Source of the DNA: Chlorobiaceae bacterium
GTDB lineage: Bacteria; Bacteroidota; Chlorobiia; Chlorobiales; Chlorobiaceae
Reading direction: 5' to 3'
Length of the DNA stretch: 64,000 bases
Assembly: GCA_013334965.1 (NCBI GenBank)
Contig: JAAXWO010000006.1
Span: 1-64,000, forward strand
The number at the start of each line of letters is the position of its first letter. The first letter of the stretch is position 1. Positions 1 to 7,932 of the stretch are shown here, piece by piece. A model generated the notes under the pieces. That model was not told where the DNA came from and made no database searches. It saw only the letters and a program-made list of their open reading frames with translations. Position numbers and translations under genes: made by a program.

Positions 1-303
1 CGGGAGCTGAAATCGTCAGGCAAGCCGGTGATGCTCGATTTTTATGCTGACTGGTGCGTGGCGTGCAAGGAGATGGAGAAGTTCACCTTCAGCGATCCGA
101 AGGTAAAGGCTGGACTTGAAGGGTTCAGGCTCCTGCAGGTTGACGTGACAGCCAATAGTGCTGACGACCGTGAGCTGATGAAACGTTTCGGCCTCTTCGG
201 CCCTCCCGGAATCATCTTTTTCGACAAATCAGGAAACGAGATCAAAGAGAACAGGGTCGTAGGATTCAGTGAGGCGTCCCAGTTTATGACGCACATCAAT
301 TAA
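1..303 (+). CDS. DsbD-like thioredoxin domain, C-terminal end (partial)
   Basis: The reading frame is open from the first base and ends at TAA 301-303, so this is the 3' end of a gene that starts left of the window. The visible 100 residues form a thioredoxin fold with the redox motif WCVAC preceded by DFYAD, and a cis-proline region (FGPPG) about 45 residues later. The DFYADWCVACKE signature is typical of the C-terminal periplasmic domain of DsbD, which receives electrons from the membrane domain and passes them to periplasmic disulfide or cytochrome c maturation partners. The membrane part is outside the window, so a stand-alone periplasmic thioredoxin remains possible. Confidence 0.8.
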   Translation, partial: RELKSSGKPVMLDFYADWCVACKEMEKFTFSDPKVKAGLEGFRLLQVDVTANSADDRELMKRFGLFGPPGIIFFDKSGNEIKENRVVGFSEASQFMTHIN

Positions 304-369
304 CGGTGATTCGAGTATAAAAGGCTATAAACCGGTCAATAACACTTTCAAATATCGGAGATTATTACT

Positions 370-3300
370 ATGGCTATCAGGACCCCTACCACAGGAAACG
401 ACACGTTATACTTTAATTCAGAGCCGAACGGCGGAGGTGTTTTTAATGTGACTGATCCGGGAGGAATAGATACCCTCTATCTTGCCGGCAGCGGCGGTAC
501 GAACCCCAGTTATCTATTTAGATTTCCGAGAACAAATTTTACGATCAATCCTGTCAATGCCAGTGGAATTATCGTTATTTCCGGGTCAAGTACAAAGAAC
601 GGTTCCTCATTCACATTTAATCTGAAGAATGTTGAGAACATCGTGTTTGGCGATGGTGCAGGGGGAACGGTCACGGTCGCGTTGTCTTATGGTCCGGTCA
701 ACAGTGCCTCACCGGTATTCACTTCGGGAAGCACTGGTACGGTCGTCGAGAATTCGGCGACAAATACGGTCATCTATACCGCGTCGGCGACGGACGCCGA
801 TGGCAACACCATAACCTATTCGCTTGGCGGTACTGATGCATCCTTGCTGAACATCAACTCATCGACCGGAGAGGTGACGCTGAAAGCGTCGGCTGATTAT
901 GAGACGAGGACGAGCTACAGTTTTAACGTTATTGCCAGCGATGGACTCCCGGCACATGATACGACCAAGGCCGTAGTCGTCAGCGTCACCAACCTGAACG
1001 ACAATTCGCCGGTATTCACCTCTGGCGGAACCGGCACGGTAGCCGAAAACGCAGCAACCAATACGGTGATTTATACTGCGGCGGCAACTGATGCCGACGG
1101 AGACGCGGTAACCTATTCGCTGAGCGGTACTGACGCATCGCTGCTGAACATCAACGCATCGACCGGAGAGGTGACGTTGAAAGCGTCGGCTGACTACGAG
1201 ACGAGGACAAGCTACAGTTTCAACGTTATAGCCAGTGACGGAGTTCCTGCACATAACGCGACCAGGGCCGTAGTCGTCAGCGTCACCAACCAGAACGATA
1301 TTTCACCGGTATTCACCTCTGGAGGAACCGGTTCGGTAGCAGAGAATGCAGCCACGAACACGGTGATCTATACTGCAACAGCGACGGATGCGGACAATCT
1401 TGGTGCCTTGACCTATTCGCTGGGCGGTACGGATGCCTCTTTGCTGAATATCAATGCATCGACCGGAGAGGTGACTCTGAAAACGTCGGCTGACTACGAG
1501 ACGAAGACGAGCTACAGCTTCAATGTCGTCGCCAGTGACGGACTTCCTGCGCATGATGCAACCAATTCCGTTGTCGTCAGCGTCACCAACCTGAACGACA
1601 ATTCGCCGGTATTTTCGTCTGGAGGAACCGGTATGGTGGCGAACAACGCACCTTCAGGTACGGTGATTTACACCGCAGCGGCAACCGATGCGGACAATCT
1701 TGGAGCCCTCCTCTACTCGCTCACAGGAACGGACGCATCGTTGCTGAACATCAATGCAACCACCGGGGTCGTCACCCTGATCGCCGCTTCGAATTACGCG
1801 ACAAAGTCGAGTTACGCTTTCAGCGTTGTGGCCAGTGACGGATTGGTTGCGCATGATGCTGTCAAACCCGTCGTCATCAGCGTTCAGGCACAAAATAATT
1901 CCGCTCCGGTGTTCACATCGGGAGGAACAGGCACGGTAGCCGAGAATGCGCCGACGGCTACGGCAATCTATACTGCCACGGCCACAGACGCAGACAGCAA
2001 CCCGATTCTCTATTCCCTTACCGGTACGGACGCCTCGTTGCTCAACATCGATTCGTCGACCGGGGTCGTGACCTTGAAGACGTCGGCTGACTATGAGAGG
2101 AAAACAAGTTACAGCTTCAGCGTCGTGGCAAGTGACGGACTCCCGGCGCATGACGCGACCAAGGCTGTCGTCGTGAACGTTACCAATGTGAACGACAATT
2201 CTCCTGTATTTACATCGGGAACTACGGGTACCGTCGTTGAAAATGCGGCCACGAACACGGTGATCTATACTGCTGCAGCAACGGATGCTGACAATCTTGC
2301 AGCATTGACCTATTCTCTGGGGGGCACAGATGCCTCGCTGCTGAACATCAACGCATCGACCGGAGAGGTGACGCTGAAAGCATCGGCTGACTTCGAGACG
2401 AAGGCGAGTTACAGCTTCAACGTTGTGGCCAGTGACGGTCTGGTTGCGCATGACACGACCATGGCTGTTGTCGTGGGTGTCACCAACCTGAACGACAATG
2501 CGCCGGTAATCACATCTGGAGCCACGGGAACGGTAACCAATGCCTCTCCCTCGGGTACGGTGATCTACACCGCTGCGGCGACGGATGCGGACAACCTCGG
2601 GGCGCTGACCTATTCGCTGAGCGGCACGGATGCCTCGTTGCTGAACATCAATGCAACCACCGGGGCGGTGAGCCTGAAAACCGCTGCGAATCTGGCTGCA
2701 AAAGCGACTTACAGCTTCAATGTGGTTGCCAGCGATGGGTTGGTCGCTCATGATGCGACCAAAGCAGTCGTCGTTACCGTTCAGGCGACCAACAATTTTG
2801 CGCCGGTGTTCACCTCCGGAGTTACCGGTACGGTAGACGAGAATGCGGCGACAGCCACCGTGATGTATACGGCTGCGGCAACTGATTCAGATGGCAATCC
2901 GTTAACCTATTCGCTGAGCGGTGCGGATGCGTCGTTGCTGAACATCAATGCCACGTCTGGAGCAGTGACCCTGAAAGCATCGGCCGACTTCGAGACAAAG
3001 GCGAGTTACAGCTTCAACGTTGTGGCCAGTGACGGCCTGGTCGCGCATGACACGACCAGGGCTGTTGTCGTAGGCGTTACCAACCTGAACGACAACTCAC
3101 CGGCATTTACTTCCGGAGCAACAGGCACGGTCGCCGAAAACGCTTCGACAGCCACCGTGATCTATACGGCGGCAGCGACGGATGCCGATAACCTTACGGC
3201 GTTGACCTATTCGCTGGGCGGTACCGATGCCTCGTTGCTGAACATCAACGCTTCTACTGGCGCAGTAACGCTTAAAGCTTCGGCCGACTTTGAGACGAAG

Positions 3301-5319
3301 ACGAGTTACAGCTTCAGTGTCGTGGCAAGTGACGGCTTGCCTGCTCATAATGCTACCAAAGCTGTTGTCGTGAGCGTTACCAACCTGAACGACAATGCTC
3401 CAGTGTTTACTTCAGGCGCTACTGGTTCGGTGAACGAAAACGCTCTGGTCAGCTCCGTAGTGTATCAGGCTGCGACTACGGATGCGGACGGTGTGCTGGC
3501 TGGTCAGTCGACGAGCTACTCGCTGACCGGTGCGGATGCATCCTTGCTGAACATCAATGCCGCCACCGGAGCAGTAACACTGAAAGCATCGGCTGACTAC
3601 GAGACAAAGTCCAGTTACAGCTTTAACGTAGTGGCAAACGATGGCGTCAACTCATCCTCGAAAGCTGTTGTGTTGTCGATCGGCAACATCGACGAATCGC
3701 CCACGAGCACGAACGACACCCTGACGACGCTCAATAACGCCACCACGGTTCTCGGTATAGCCAATTTCGGCACCTATAAAGATCCGGAAGGGGTTGCGAT
3801 CGGCGCAGTGAAGATCACCACCCTGCCTCTTGCAGGGGCCGGGACGCTCCAGTACAGCAGCAACGGCACCACATGGTCTGCCGTGACGTTGAACCAGGTG
3901 ATCACTTCCACAGACATTAATGCCGGTCATCTGAGATTCGTGTCGAGTGCAGGGATAACCACCGGCACGATAGGTTTCCAGGTCCGTGATGGAGGGCTTT
4001 TCAGTACCGCCTATACCCTGACTGTCTATGGTGAACAGGCGCAGACTCTTGCAACAGGTACGGGATTGGCGATCAACGGCACCGGCATAACCGCGACTGT
4101 GCCGTCAGCAGTGACCATCGTTTCTGATTCGCTTACGGCCACCGGAGTCGCTCTCTCTGATCAGATCTCTGTTTTTGTCGATCAGGTGGTACCTTCCGGG
4201 GCAGTACAAGACAGCATCCACAGTGCGGTCGACAGCTACGTTTCCGGGCTTGCAGACCCGACGGTGTTCACTGTCCGCGCATTGAGCCTCGAAGCCACGA
4301 CCGGCTTCAGCATAGCAAACCATGTATCCCTCACCGGAAACGCTACCGGCCAGGAGGCGCTCATTATTGATGCAAGTCATCTTCCTGTCGGTACCATACT
4401 TGATCTGAACAACGTCGAGTTTGCCGTCATCATCGGCCCTGCCCATATTGAAGGCGGAGCCGGAAGCAATGTCGTGATCGCGGATGCAGGCACCCAGTAT
4501 ATCGTTCTCGGTCCCGAAGATGATACGATTCATGGTGGGGCAGGGGATGACACCGTCGGTTCGCAGGCCGGTAATGATCTTCTTTTCGGAGATGACGGCA
4601 ACGATACCGTGTTTGGCGGTGATGGTAACGATACGCTTGATGGTGGTAACGGTAACGATACCTTGCGGGGTGATGCCGGCAACGATACGCTGAACGGTGG
4701 AGCCGGAGACGATACGGCGGTTTTCAGCCATAATTTCAGCAACTACCATATCCGTTACGATGCCGCAACGGACAGCTATATCGTTGTCGATACCTCCAGC
4801 GCCGCAAGCGACGGTACGGATATCGTAACCGGTATAGAGCATTTCCAGTTTGCCGACATGACGAAAAGTCCCGTTGATGCTGTCGACACGACGGCTCCCA
4901 CCGTGATCAGTTATACTCCTGGCGATGCGGTGACCGGCGTCGCCCTGGACAGCAACATCGTATTTAAGTTCAGTGAGCCTGTGCAGAAGGGAACCGGATT
5001 GATTCAAATCCACACCAACTCTGCTGTCGGTACCGTGTTCGAGAGTTTCGATGCGGCAACCAGCACGCATGTGACCATATCCGGAGACACGCTCACCATC
5101 GATCCGACATCCAACCTGGCCAACGGTACCAGCTATTACGTGACCTTCGCTGACGGCAGCGTTCTGGATTTTGCTTCGAACCACTACGGCGGTACGAGCA
5201 CATACCATTTCAGTACGGTCGCTGCAGCAGTATCGGCAACCGGTGGCGGTTCCGGAGGCGCCGGTGTTGCCCTTGCCGGAGCAGCCGGGCTTGGCATTCT
5301 CGCATGGCTTGTCTTCTGA
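370..5319 (+). CDS. giant cadherin-repeat / RTX surface protein
   Basis: A 1649-residue protein made mostly of repeats. After a unique head of about 110 residues come ten cadherin-like modules of about 100 residues, each opening with a form of SPVFTSGGTG, carrying Ca-binding signatures (TDADG, ADYET, ASDG) and closing with NLNDN or a variant. A spacer region follows (about 1100-1370), then RTX nonapeptide repeats (GGxGNDT type, about 1385-1450), then one Ig-like domain of the SbsA/Big_5 type (about 1510-1620). The tail is a Gly-rich stretch plus a hydrophobic segment (GGGSGGAG then ALAGAAGLGILAWLVF) without a basic end. No N-terminal signal peptide is visible; RTX repeats suggest type I secretion or Ca-dependent folding outside the cell. 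Role in adhesion or aggregation is inferred. An SD-like CGGAG lies 5' of the ATG. Confidence 0.9.
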   Translation: MAIRTPTTGNDTLYFNSEPNGGGVFNVTDPGGIDTLYLAGSGGTNPSYLFRFPRTNFTINPVNASGIIVISGSSTKNGSSFTFNLKNVENIVFGDGAGGTVTVALSYGPVNSASPVFTSGSTGTVVENSATNTVIYTASATDADGNTITYSLGGTDASLLNINSSTGEVTLKASADYETRTSYSFNVIASDGLPAHDTTKAVVVSVTNLNDNSPVFTSGGTGTVAENAATNTVIYTAAATDADGDAVTYSLSGTDASLLNINASTGEVTLKASADYETRTSYSFNVIASDGVPAHNATRAVVVSVTNQNDISPVFTSGGTGSVAENAATNTVIYTATATDADNLGALTYSLGGTDASLLNINASTGEVTLKTSADYETKTSYSFNVVASDGLPAHDATNSVVVSVTNLNDNSPVFSSGGTGMVANNAPSGTVIYTAAATDADNLGALLYSLTGTDASLLNINATTGVVTLIAASNYATKSSYAFSVVASDGLVAHDAVKPVVISVQAQNNSAPVFTSGGTGTVAENAPTATAIYTATATDADSNPILYSLTGTDASLLNIDSSTGVVTLKTSADYERKTSYSFSVVASDGLPAHDATKAVVVNVTNVNDNSPVFTSGTTGTVVENAATNTVIYTAAATDADNLAALTYSLGGTDASLLNINASTGEVTLKASADFETKASYSFNVVASDGLVAHDTTMAVVVGVTNLNDNAPVITSGATGTVTNASPSGTVIYTAAATDADNLGALTYSLSGTDASLLNINATTGAVSLKTAANLAAKATYSFNVVASDGLVAHDATKAVVVTVQATNNFAPVFTSGVTGTVDENAATATVMYTAAATDSDGNPLTYSLSGADASLLNINATSGAVTLKASADFETKASYSFNVVASDGLVAHDTTRAVVVGVTNLNDNSPAFTSGATGTVAENASTATVIYTAAATDADNLTALTYSLGGTDASLLNINASTGAVTLKASADFETKTSYSFSVVASDGLPAHNATKAVVVSVTNLNDNAPVFTSGATGSVNENALVSSVVYQAATTDADGVLAGQSTSYSLTGADASLLNINAATGAVTLKASADYETKSSYSFNVVANDGVNSSSKAVVLSIGNIDESPTSTNDTLTTLNNATTVLGIANFGTYKDPEGVAIGAVKITTLPLAGAGTLQYSSNGTTWSAVTLNQVITSTDINAGHLRFVSSAGITTGTIGFQVRDGGLFSTAYTLTVYGEQAQTLATGTGLAINGTGITATVPSAVTIVSDSLTATGVALSDQISVFVDQVVPSGAVQDSIHSAVDSYVSGLADPTVFTVRALSLEATTGFSIANHVSLTGNATGQEALIIDASHLPVGTILDLNNVEFAVIIGPAHIEGGAGSNVVIADAGTQYIVLGPEDDTIHGGAGDDTVGSQAGNDLLFGDDGNDTVFGGDGNDTLDGGNGNDTLRGDAGNDTLNGGAGDDTAVFSHNFSNYHIRYDAATDSYIVVDTSSAASDGTDIVTGIEHFQFADMTKSPVDAVDTTAPTVISYTPGDAVTGVALDSNIVFKFSEPVQKGTGLIQIHTNSAVGTVFESFDAATSTHVTISGDTLTIDPTSNLANGTSYYVTFADGSVLDFASNHYGGTSTYHFSTVAAAVSATGGGSGGAGVALAGAAGLGILAWLVF
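706..3690 (+). repeat. tandem array of ten ~300-bp cadherin modules
   Basis: Ten in-frame, direct repeats of about 300 bp within the giant protein. Modules 1, 2, 3, 5, 6, 8, 9 and 10 keep the VxEN or VxENA Ca-binding signature near the start, whereas modules 4 and 7 have VANNAPSG and VTNASPSG and end in QAQNN or QATNN instead of the NxNDN linker. That gives a higher-order pattern (modules 4 and 7 are the odd type, three apart). High nucleotide similarity makes the array prone to unequal recombination and misassembly, and it produces long spurious open frames on the opposite strand. Confidence 0.9.
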
Positions 5320-5529
5320 TGTTGACCGGATTTCAGGGAGCCCCGTCCAGGGGCATCCTTGCCGGGATTCAAAATTTTTTCCGAATTTTGATTGTTGATG
5401 CATGAACAAGCGATCTTGCTCATATCTTTATGATTGATGATATGGGCGACTACAGGCCCGATTTCATTTTCGACGTTTCTTAATTGAGCGATGCATGAAC
5501 TATTTGTCAGGATTCACTCTTTATGTTAT
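5320..5529. other. intergenic region after the giant gene
   Basis: No gene seen. It holds a small GC hairpin (GCCCC-gtcca-GGGGC, 5340-5354) and an AT-rich inverted repeat (CAAAATT-N7-AATTTTG, 5370-5390) with a run of six T at 5375-5380. Together they may end transcription of the upstream gene, but neither is a classic intrinsic terminator because the T run does not directly follow the GC stem. Confidence 0.4.
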
Positions 5530-5551
5530 CATATGAGTAGCTGTTCATATG
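5530..5551. promoter_or_regulatory. ArsR/SmtB-type operator over the repressor start
   Basis: Perfect inverted repeat CATATGA-N8-TCATATG whose right arm contains the start codon of the repressor gene. The core ATGA-N8-TCAT matches the imperfect palindromes bound by ArsR/SmtB-family sensors (family knowledge: TGAA/TTCA-like arms separated by 6 to 8 bases). Its position implies autorepression. The same core and spacing recurs at 5950-5965 in front of the permease. Confidence 0.65.
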
Positions 5552-5923
5552 AATAAGCCAGGCATAATCGAAAGAGAGGCAGAGCTTTGCCAGCAGAGGT
5601 GCGATCATCCCGATGTGGTCGATGAAGTTCGGTGCTCAATGCCAGCGGAACCGTTGCAGCAGGATGTGGCGCAGCTTTTCAAGGTGCTTGGCGATCACAC
5701 CAGGATAAGGATACTCAATGCGCTCTACCGTTCCGAACTGTGTGTCTGCGATTTGACCTCGATTCTCGGGATGAACCAATCTGCGGTCTCCCATCAGTTG
5801 AGGGTGTTGAGGGACGCTAAAATCGTAAGGTCCCAGAAACAGGGGAAAAATGTGATATACAGCCTGGACGACATCCATATTGCCGAGCTTATCCGCATTG
5901 GTTTCGAGCATGTGGTTGAGTGA
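5549..5923 (+). CDS. CadC-like ArsR/SmtB metal-sensing repressor
   Basis: A 124-residue winged-helix repressor. Both classical metal sites of the family can be read. The alpha3N-type site has an N-terminal CxxxC (C14, C18) plus ELCVCDL (C65, C67), the four-thiolate Cd/Pb/Bi site of CadC. The alpha5-type Zn site has D108, H110, H121 and E124, the last being the final residue. This predicts a repressor released by Cd, Pb or Zn rather than arsenite. The ATG at 5549 is kept because the next in-frame Met (residue 31) would remove C14 and C18. The start codon lies inside an inverted repeat that is probably its own operator. The next gene encodes a metal-efflux permease about 80 bases downstream, the likely target. 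Confidence 0.85.
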   Translation: MNKPGIIEREAELCQQRCDHPDVVDEVRCSMPAEPLQQDVAQLFKVLGDHTRIRILNALYRSELCVCDLTSILGMNQSAVSHQLRVLRDAKIVRSQKQGKNVIYSLDDIHIAELIRIGFEHVVE

Positions 5924-5949
5924 GAAGGTCTCTTTTTTTTGCTTAACAC

Positions 5950-5965
5950 ATGAATAGTTGATCAT
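5950..5965. promoter_or_regulatory. second ArsR/SmtB-type operator before the permease
   Basis: ATGA-N8-TCAT with the central bases TAGTTG, the same spacing and nearly the same centre (TAGCTG) as the palindrome at 5530-5551. It lies between the repressor stop and the permease start, with an AT-rich TATATA stretch just after it that could serve as a -10 element. This suggests that the permease has its own repressor-controlled promoter besides any read-through from the repressor gene. Confidence 0.55.
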
Positions 5966-6000
5966 ACAAAAATATATAGAGCAGTAACGGAGGTAGTATC

Positions 6001-7077
6001 ATGCAAGAAGCAGTAGTGGTCCTTATCAGCATCGTCAAGGCCTCATGGAGCGTCCTCCTTGATGCGGCGCCATTCGTTCTCATTGGTTTTTTTGTGGCGG
6101 GACTCGTCAAGGCGTTTCTCCCGGAAAATTTTGTCGCTACCCATCTGGGTGGCGGTATCGGGAGCATTTTCAAGGCATCTGCCATAGGCGTGCCGATTCC
6201 GCTGTGCAGTTGCGGGGTGATTCCTGCTGCCGCAGGATTGAAAAAACAGGGCGCAGGCAAGGGCGCAGTCGCCTCGTTCCTGGTTTCCACTCCGGAAACC
6301 GGTATCGATTCAATCGCGGTCACTTACGCGTTGCTTGATCCAGTGATAACCATTTTCAGGCCTGTTGCAGCCATACTTACGGCGATTGCGACCGGCATCG
6401 CGGTCTCGTTTTCAGAAAAATACGGTGCGAAAGAGGCCCTTGAACCGGCAGTCGTTCAAAAAGCCTCTTCCTGCTCATGCGGCTGCAGCCATTCCAAAAA
6501 GCCCAAGCCCGGAGTCGCAGATAAATTCAGGTCAGGCATGTCCTTCGCTTTTGGCGAGTTGCTTGGCGATGTTGGGGGATGGCTTCTTGTCGGCGTGCTC
6601 CTTGCCGGACTGATCTCGGTTTTTGTCTCTCCGGAGCTGCTTGAACGATATGTTTCGAACGAGTTCCTCTCCATGGCGATGATGCTGGCCATCTCGGTGC
6701 CCCTGTACGTTTGTGCGACCTCCTCGACCCCCATAGTGGCAGCGCTTGCATTGAAAGGCATTTCTCCTGGTGCAGCCCTGGTTTTCCTGCTCGTGGGGCC
6801 GGCGACCAATGCGGCCTCGTTGCCGGTAATATCAAAACTGCTCGGCAAGCGCGCGACGGTTGTCTATCTGGTGGTCATCGTCCTCATGTCGTTTCTTGCA
6901 GGAATGCTTATCAATGCCCTTTACGGATATCTGGGCCTGGATATCAAAAACTGGGTAAGAGCCGGGGCGCATGAGGAGGGAGGCGTTATCGCAGTCACTT
7001 CAGCCATCGTGCTTACAGCGCTGGTACTCAAGGCCTCTCTTTCCGCAAGGTTCGGGCGAAATGGGCATCAACATTGA
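6001..7077 (+). CDS. SO_0444-family Cu/Zn efflux permease
   Basis: A 358-residue polytopic membrane protein of the YraQ/ArsP-related permease superfamily, closest in style to the SO_0444 Cu/Zn efflux group. Visible features are the motif PIPLCSCGVIP (C69, C71) in the first half, a matching second half with VPLYVCATSSTPI, and a cytoplasmic loop rich in thiols and histidine (CSCGCSH, about 158-164) between the halves that probably binds metal. About eight to ten membrane segments are apparent. A strong SD (GGAGG) lies 8 bases before the ATG. It sits directly behind a CadC-type repressor and a second operator-like site, which supports a role in divalent or soft-metal export. The exact ion is not shown by sequence. 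Confidence 0.85.
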   Translation: MQEAVVVLISIVKASWSVLLDAAPFVLIGFFVAGLVKAFLPENFVATHLGGGIGSIFKASAIGVPIPLCSCGVIPAAAGLKKQGAGKGAVASFLVSTPETGIDSIAVTYALLDPVITIFRPVAAILTAIATGIAVSFSEKYGAKEALEPAVVQKASSCSCGCSHSKKPKPGVADKFRSGMSFAFGELLGDVGGWLLVGVLLAGLISVFVSPELLERYVSNEFLSMAMMLAISVPLYVCATSSTPIVAALALKGISPGAALVFLLVGPATNAASLPVISKLLGKRATVVYLVVIVLMSFLAGMLINALYGYLGLDIKNWVRAGAHEEGGVIAVTSAIVLTALVLKASLSARFGRNGHQH

Positions 7078-7170
7078 AAGGTAGTCTTCGGCTTATGCGC
7101 TTCGACAAGTCCTGATTGCGTGACAGGGCAATGGGGGAGCAGGATCGTCATGATTCCCTTGTTGCGCCTG

Positions 7171-7929
7171 TCACAACTTTTTACCTACCGGGGCCAGATA
7201 AATGGTGAACTCCTCTTCTCCATCCACCTTCAGCAGCCTGTCCATTTCAGCCTGGTCGTAGGCTGCTATCGCGCAGGTTCCGGCGCCAATGGCTTCGCAG
7301 GCCAGGTACAGGTTCTGGCATACATGGCCTGCGTCGAGGGCGATGACCTTGTGAGCGGCAAGACCGTATCGCCATTCCATTCGATATGGGATCACCGTCC
7401 AGATGAAGGTTACGGAGGCATCTCCCGGGTAGGGCTGGCCAAGGACCGCCCTTACAACCTTCCGTTCGAGCTTTTCCTCTTCAAATTCAAACAGGAGCTG
7501 GTGTTCGAGGGGGAGGTACCGGTAGATTCCCTTTTCCAGCCCGTCAATATTCAATACGCACAGGTATGTCTCGAATGCGTGCCGGCAGCCGGCGGAGGGG
7601 ACAGTTCTCAGCGCATGGCCCGCATCGAGTTTGACTCTGACTCCCTGGGTCGCCCATAGCAGGAAAGAGAGCTCTTCGAGGCTGAGAGGTGCGTCGTTGT
7701 AGGTGCGGCAGCTTTCCCTATTCGCGATCGCTTTTTTCAGGTCGATCTGCCCGGTTTCCGTCAGTTGCCCGATTCGAGGGAGCGGTATCCGTTTCGCGTC
7801 TGGCAGGAATGGCTTTTCAACAGGGGGCGGGGGAATTCTGCGGCTTTGGTCGGTTTGGGAAAAATCGACTGAGCTGCGGATACTGTCCTTGAGGAACGAA
7901 CGGTATGCATTGAGTACTTTCCTGTCCAT
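7171..7929 (-). CDS. SagB-type nitroreductase-fold oxidoreductase
   Basis: A 252-residue protein of the nitroreductase superfamily, SagB/ThcOx branch. After a proline-rich N-terminus (IPPPPVEKPFLPDAK) comes the FMN-binding start of the fold (IANRESCRTYNDAPLSLEELSFLLWATQGV), a TVPSAGCRHAFE segment and the C-terminal QNLYLACEAIGAGTCAIAAYD helix. Family members use FMN; in thiazole/oxazole peptide pathways they oxidise azolines, but no cyclodehydratase or precursor peptide is visible here, so the substrate is unknown. It begins 3 bases after the stop of copA and is almost certainly cotranscribed with it. Confidence 0.85.
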   Translation of the reverse strand: MDRKVLNAYRSFLKDSIRSSVDFSQTDQSRRIPPPPVEKPFLPDAKRIPLPRIGQLTETGQIDLKKAIANRESCRTYNDAPLSLEELSFLLWATQGVRVKLDAGHALRTVPSAGCRHAFETYLCVLNIDGLEKGIYRYLPLEHQLLFEFEEEKLERKVVRAVLGQPYPGDASVTFIWTVIPYRMEWRYGLAAHKVIALDAGHVCQNLYLACEAIGAGTCAIAAYDQAEMDRLLKVDGEEEFTIYLAPVGKKL

Positions 7930-7932
7930 GTG

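Noticed and set aside
706-3690. Regular repeats that might be taken for a CRISPR or satellite array.
   Set aside because: The period is about 300 bp and in frame with conserved protein modules.
859-5409. Long open frames on the minus strand within the giant cadherin gene.
   Set aside because: They repeat with the 300-bp module period and have Arg/Cys-rich shadow composition; the plus-strand frame is clearly the gene.
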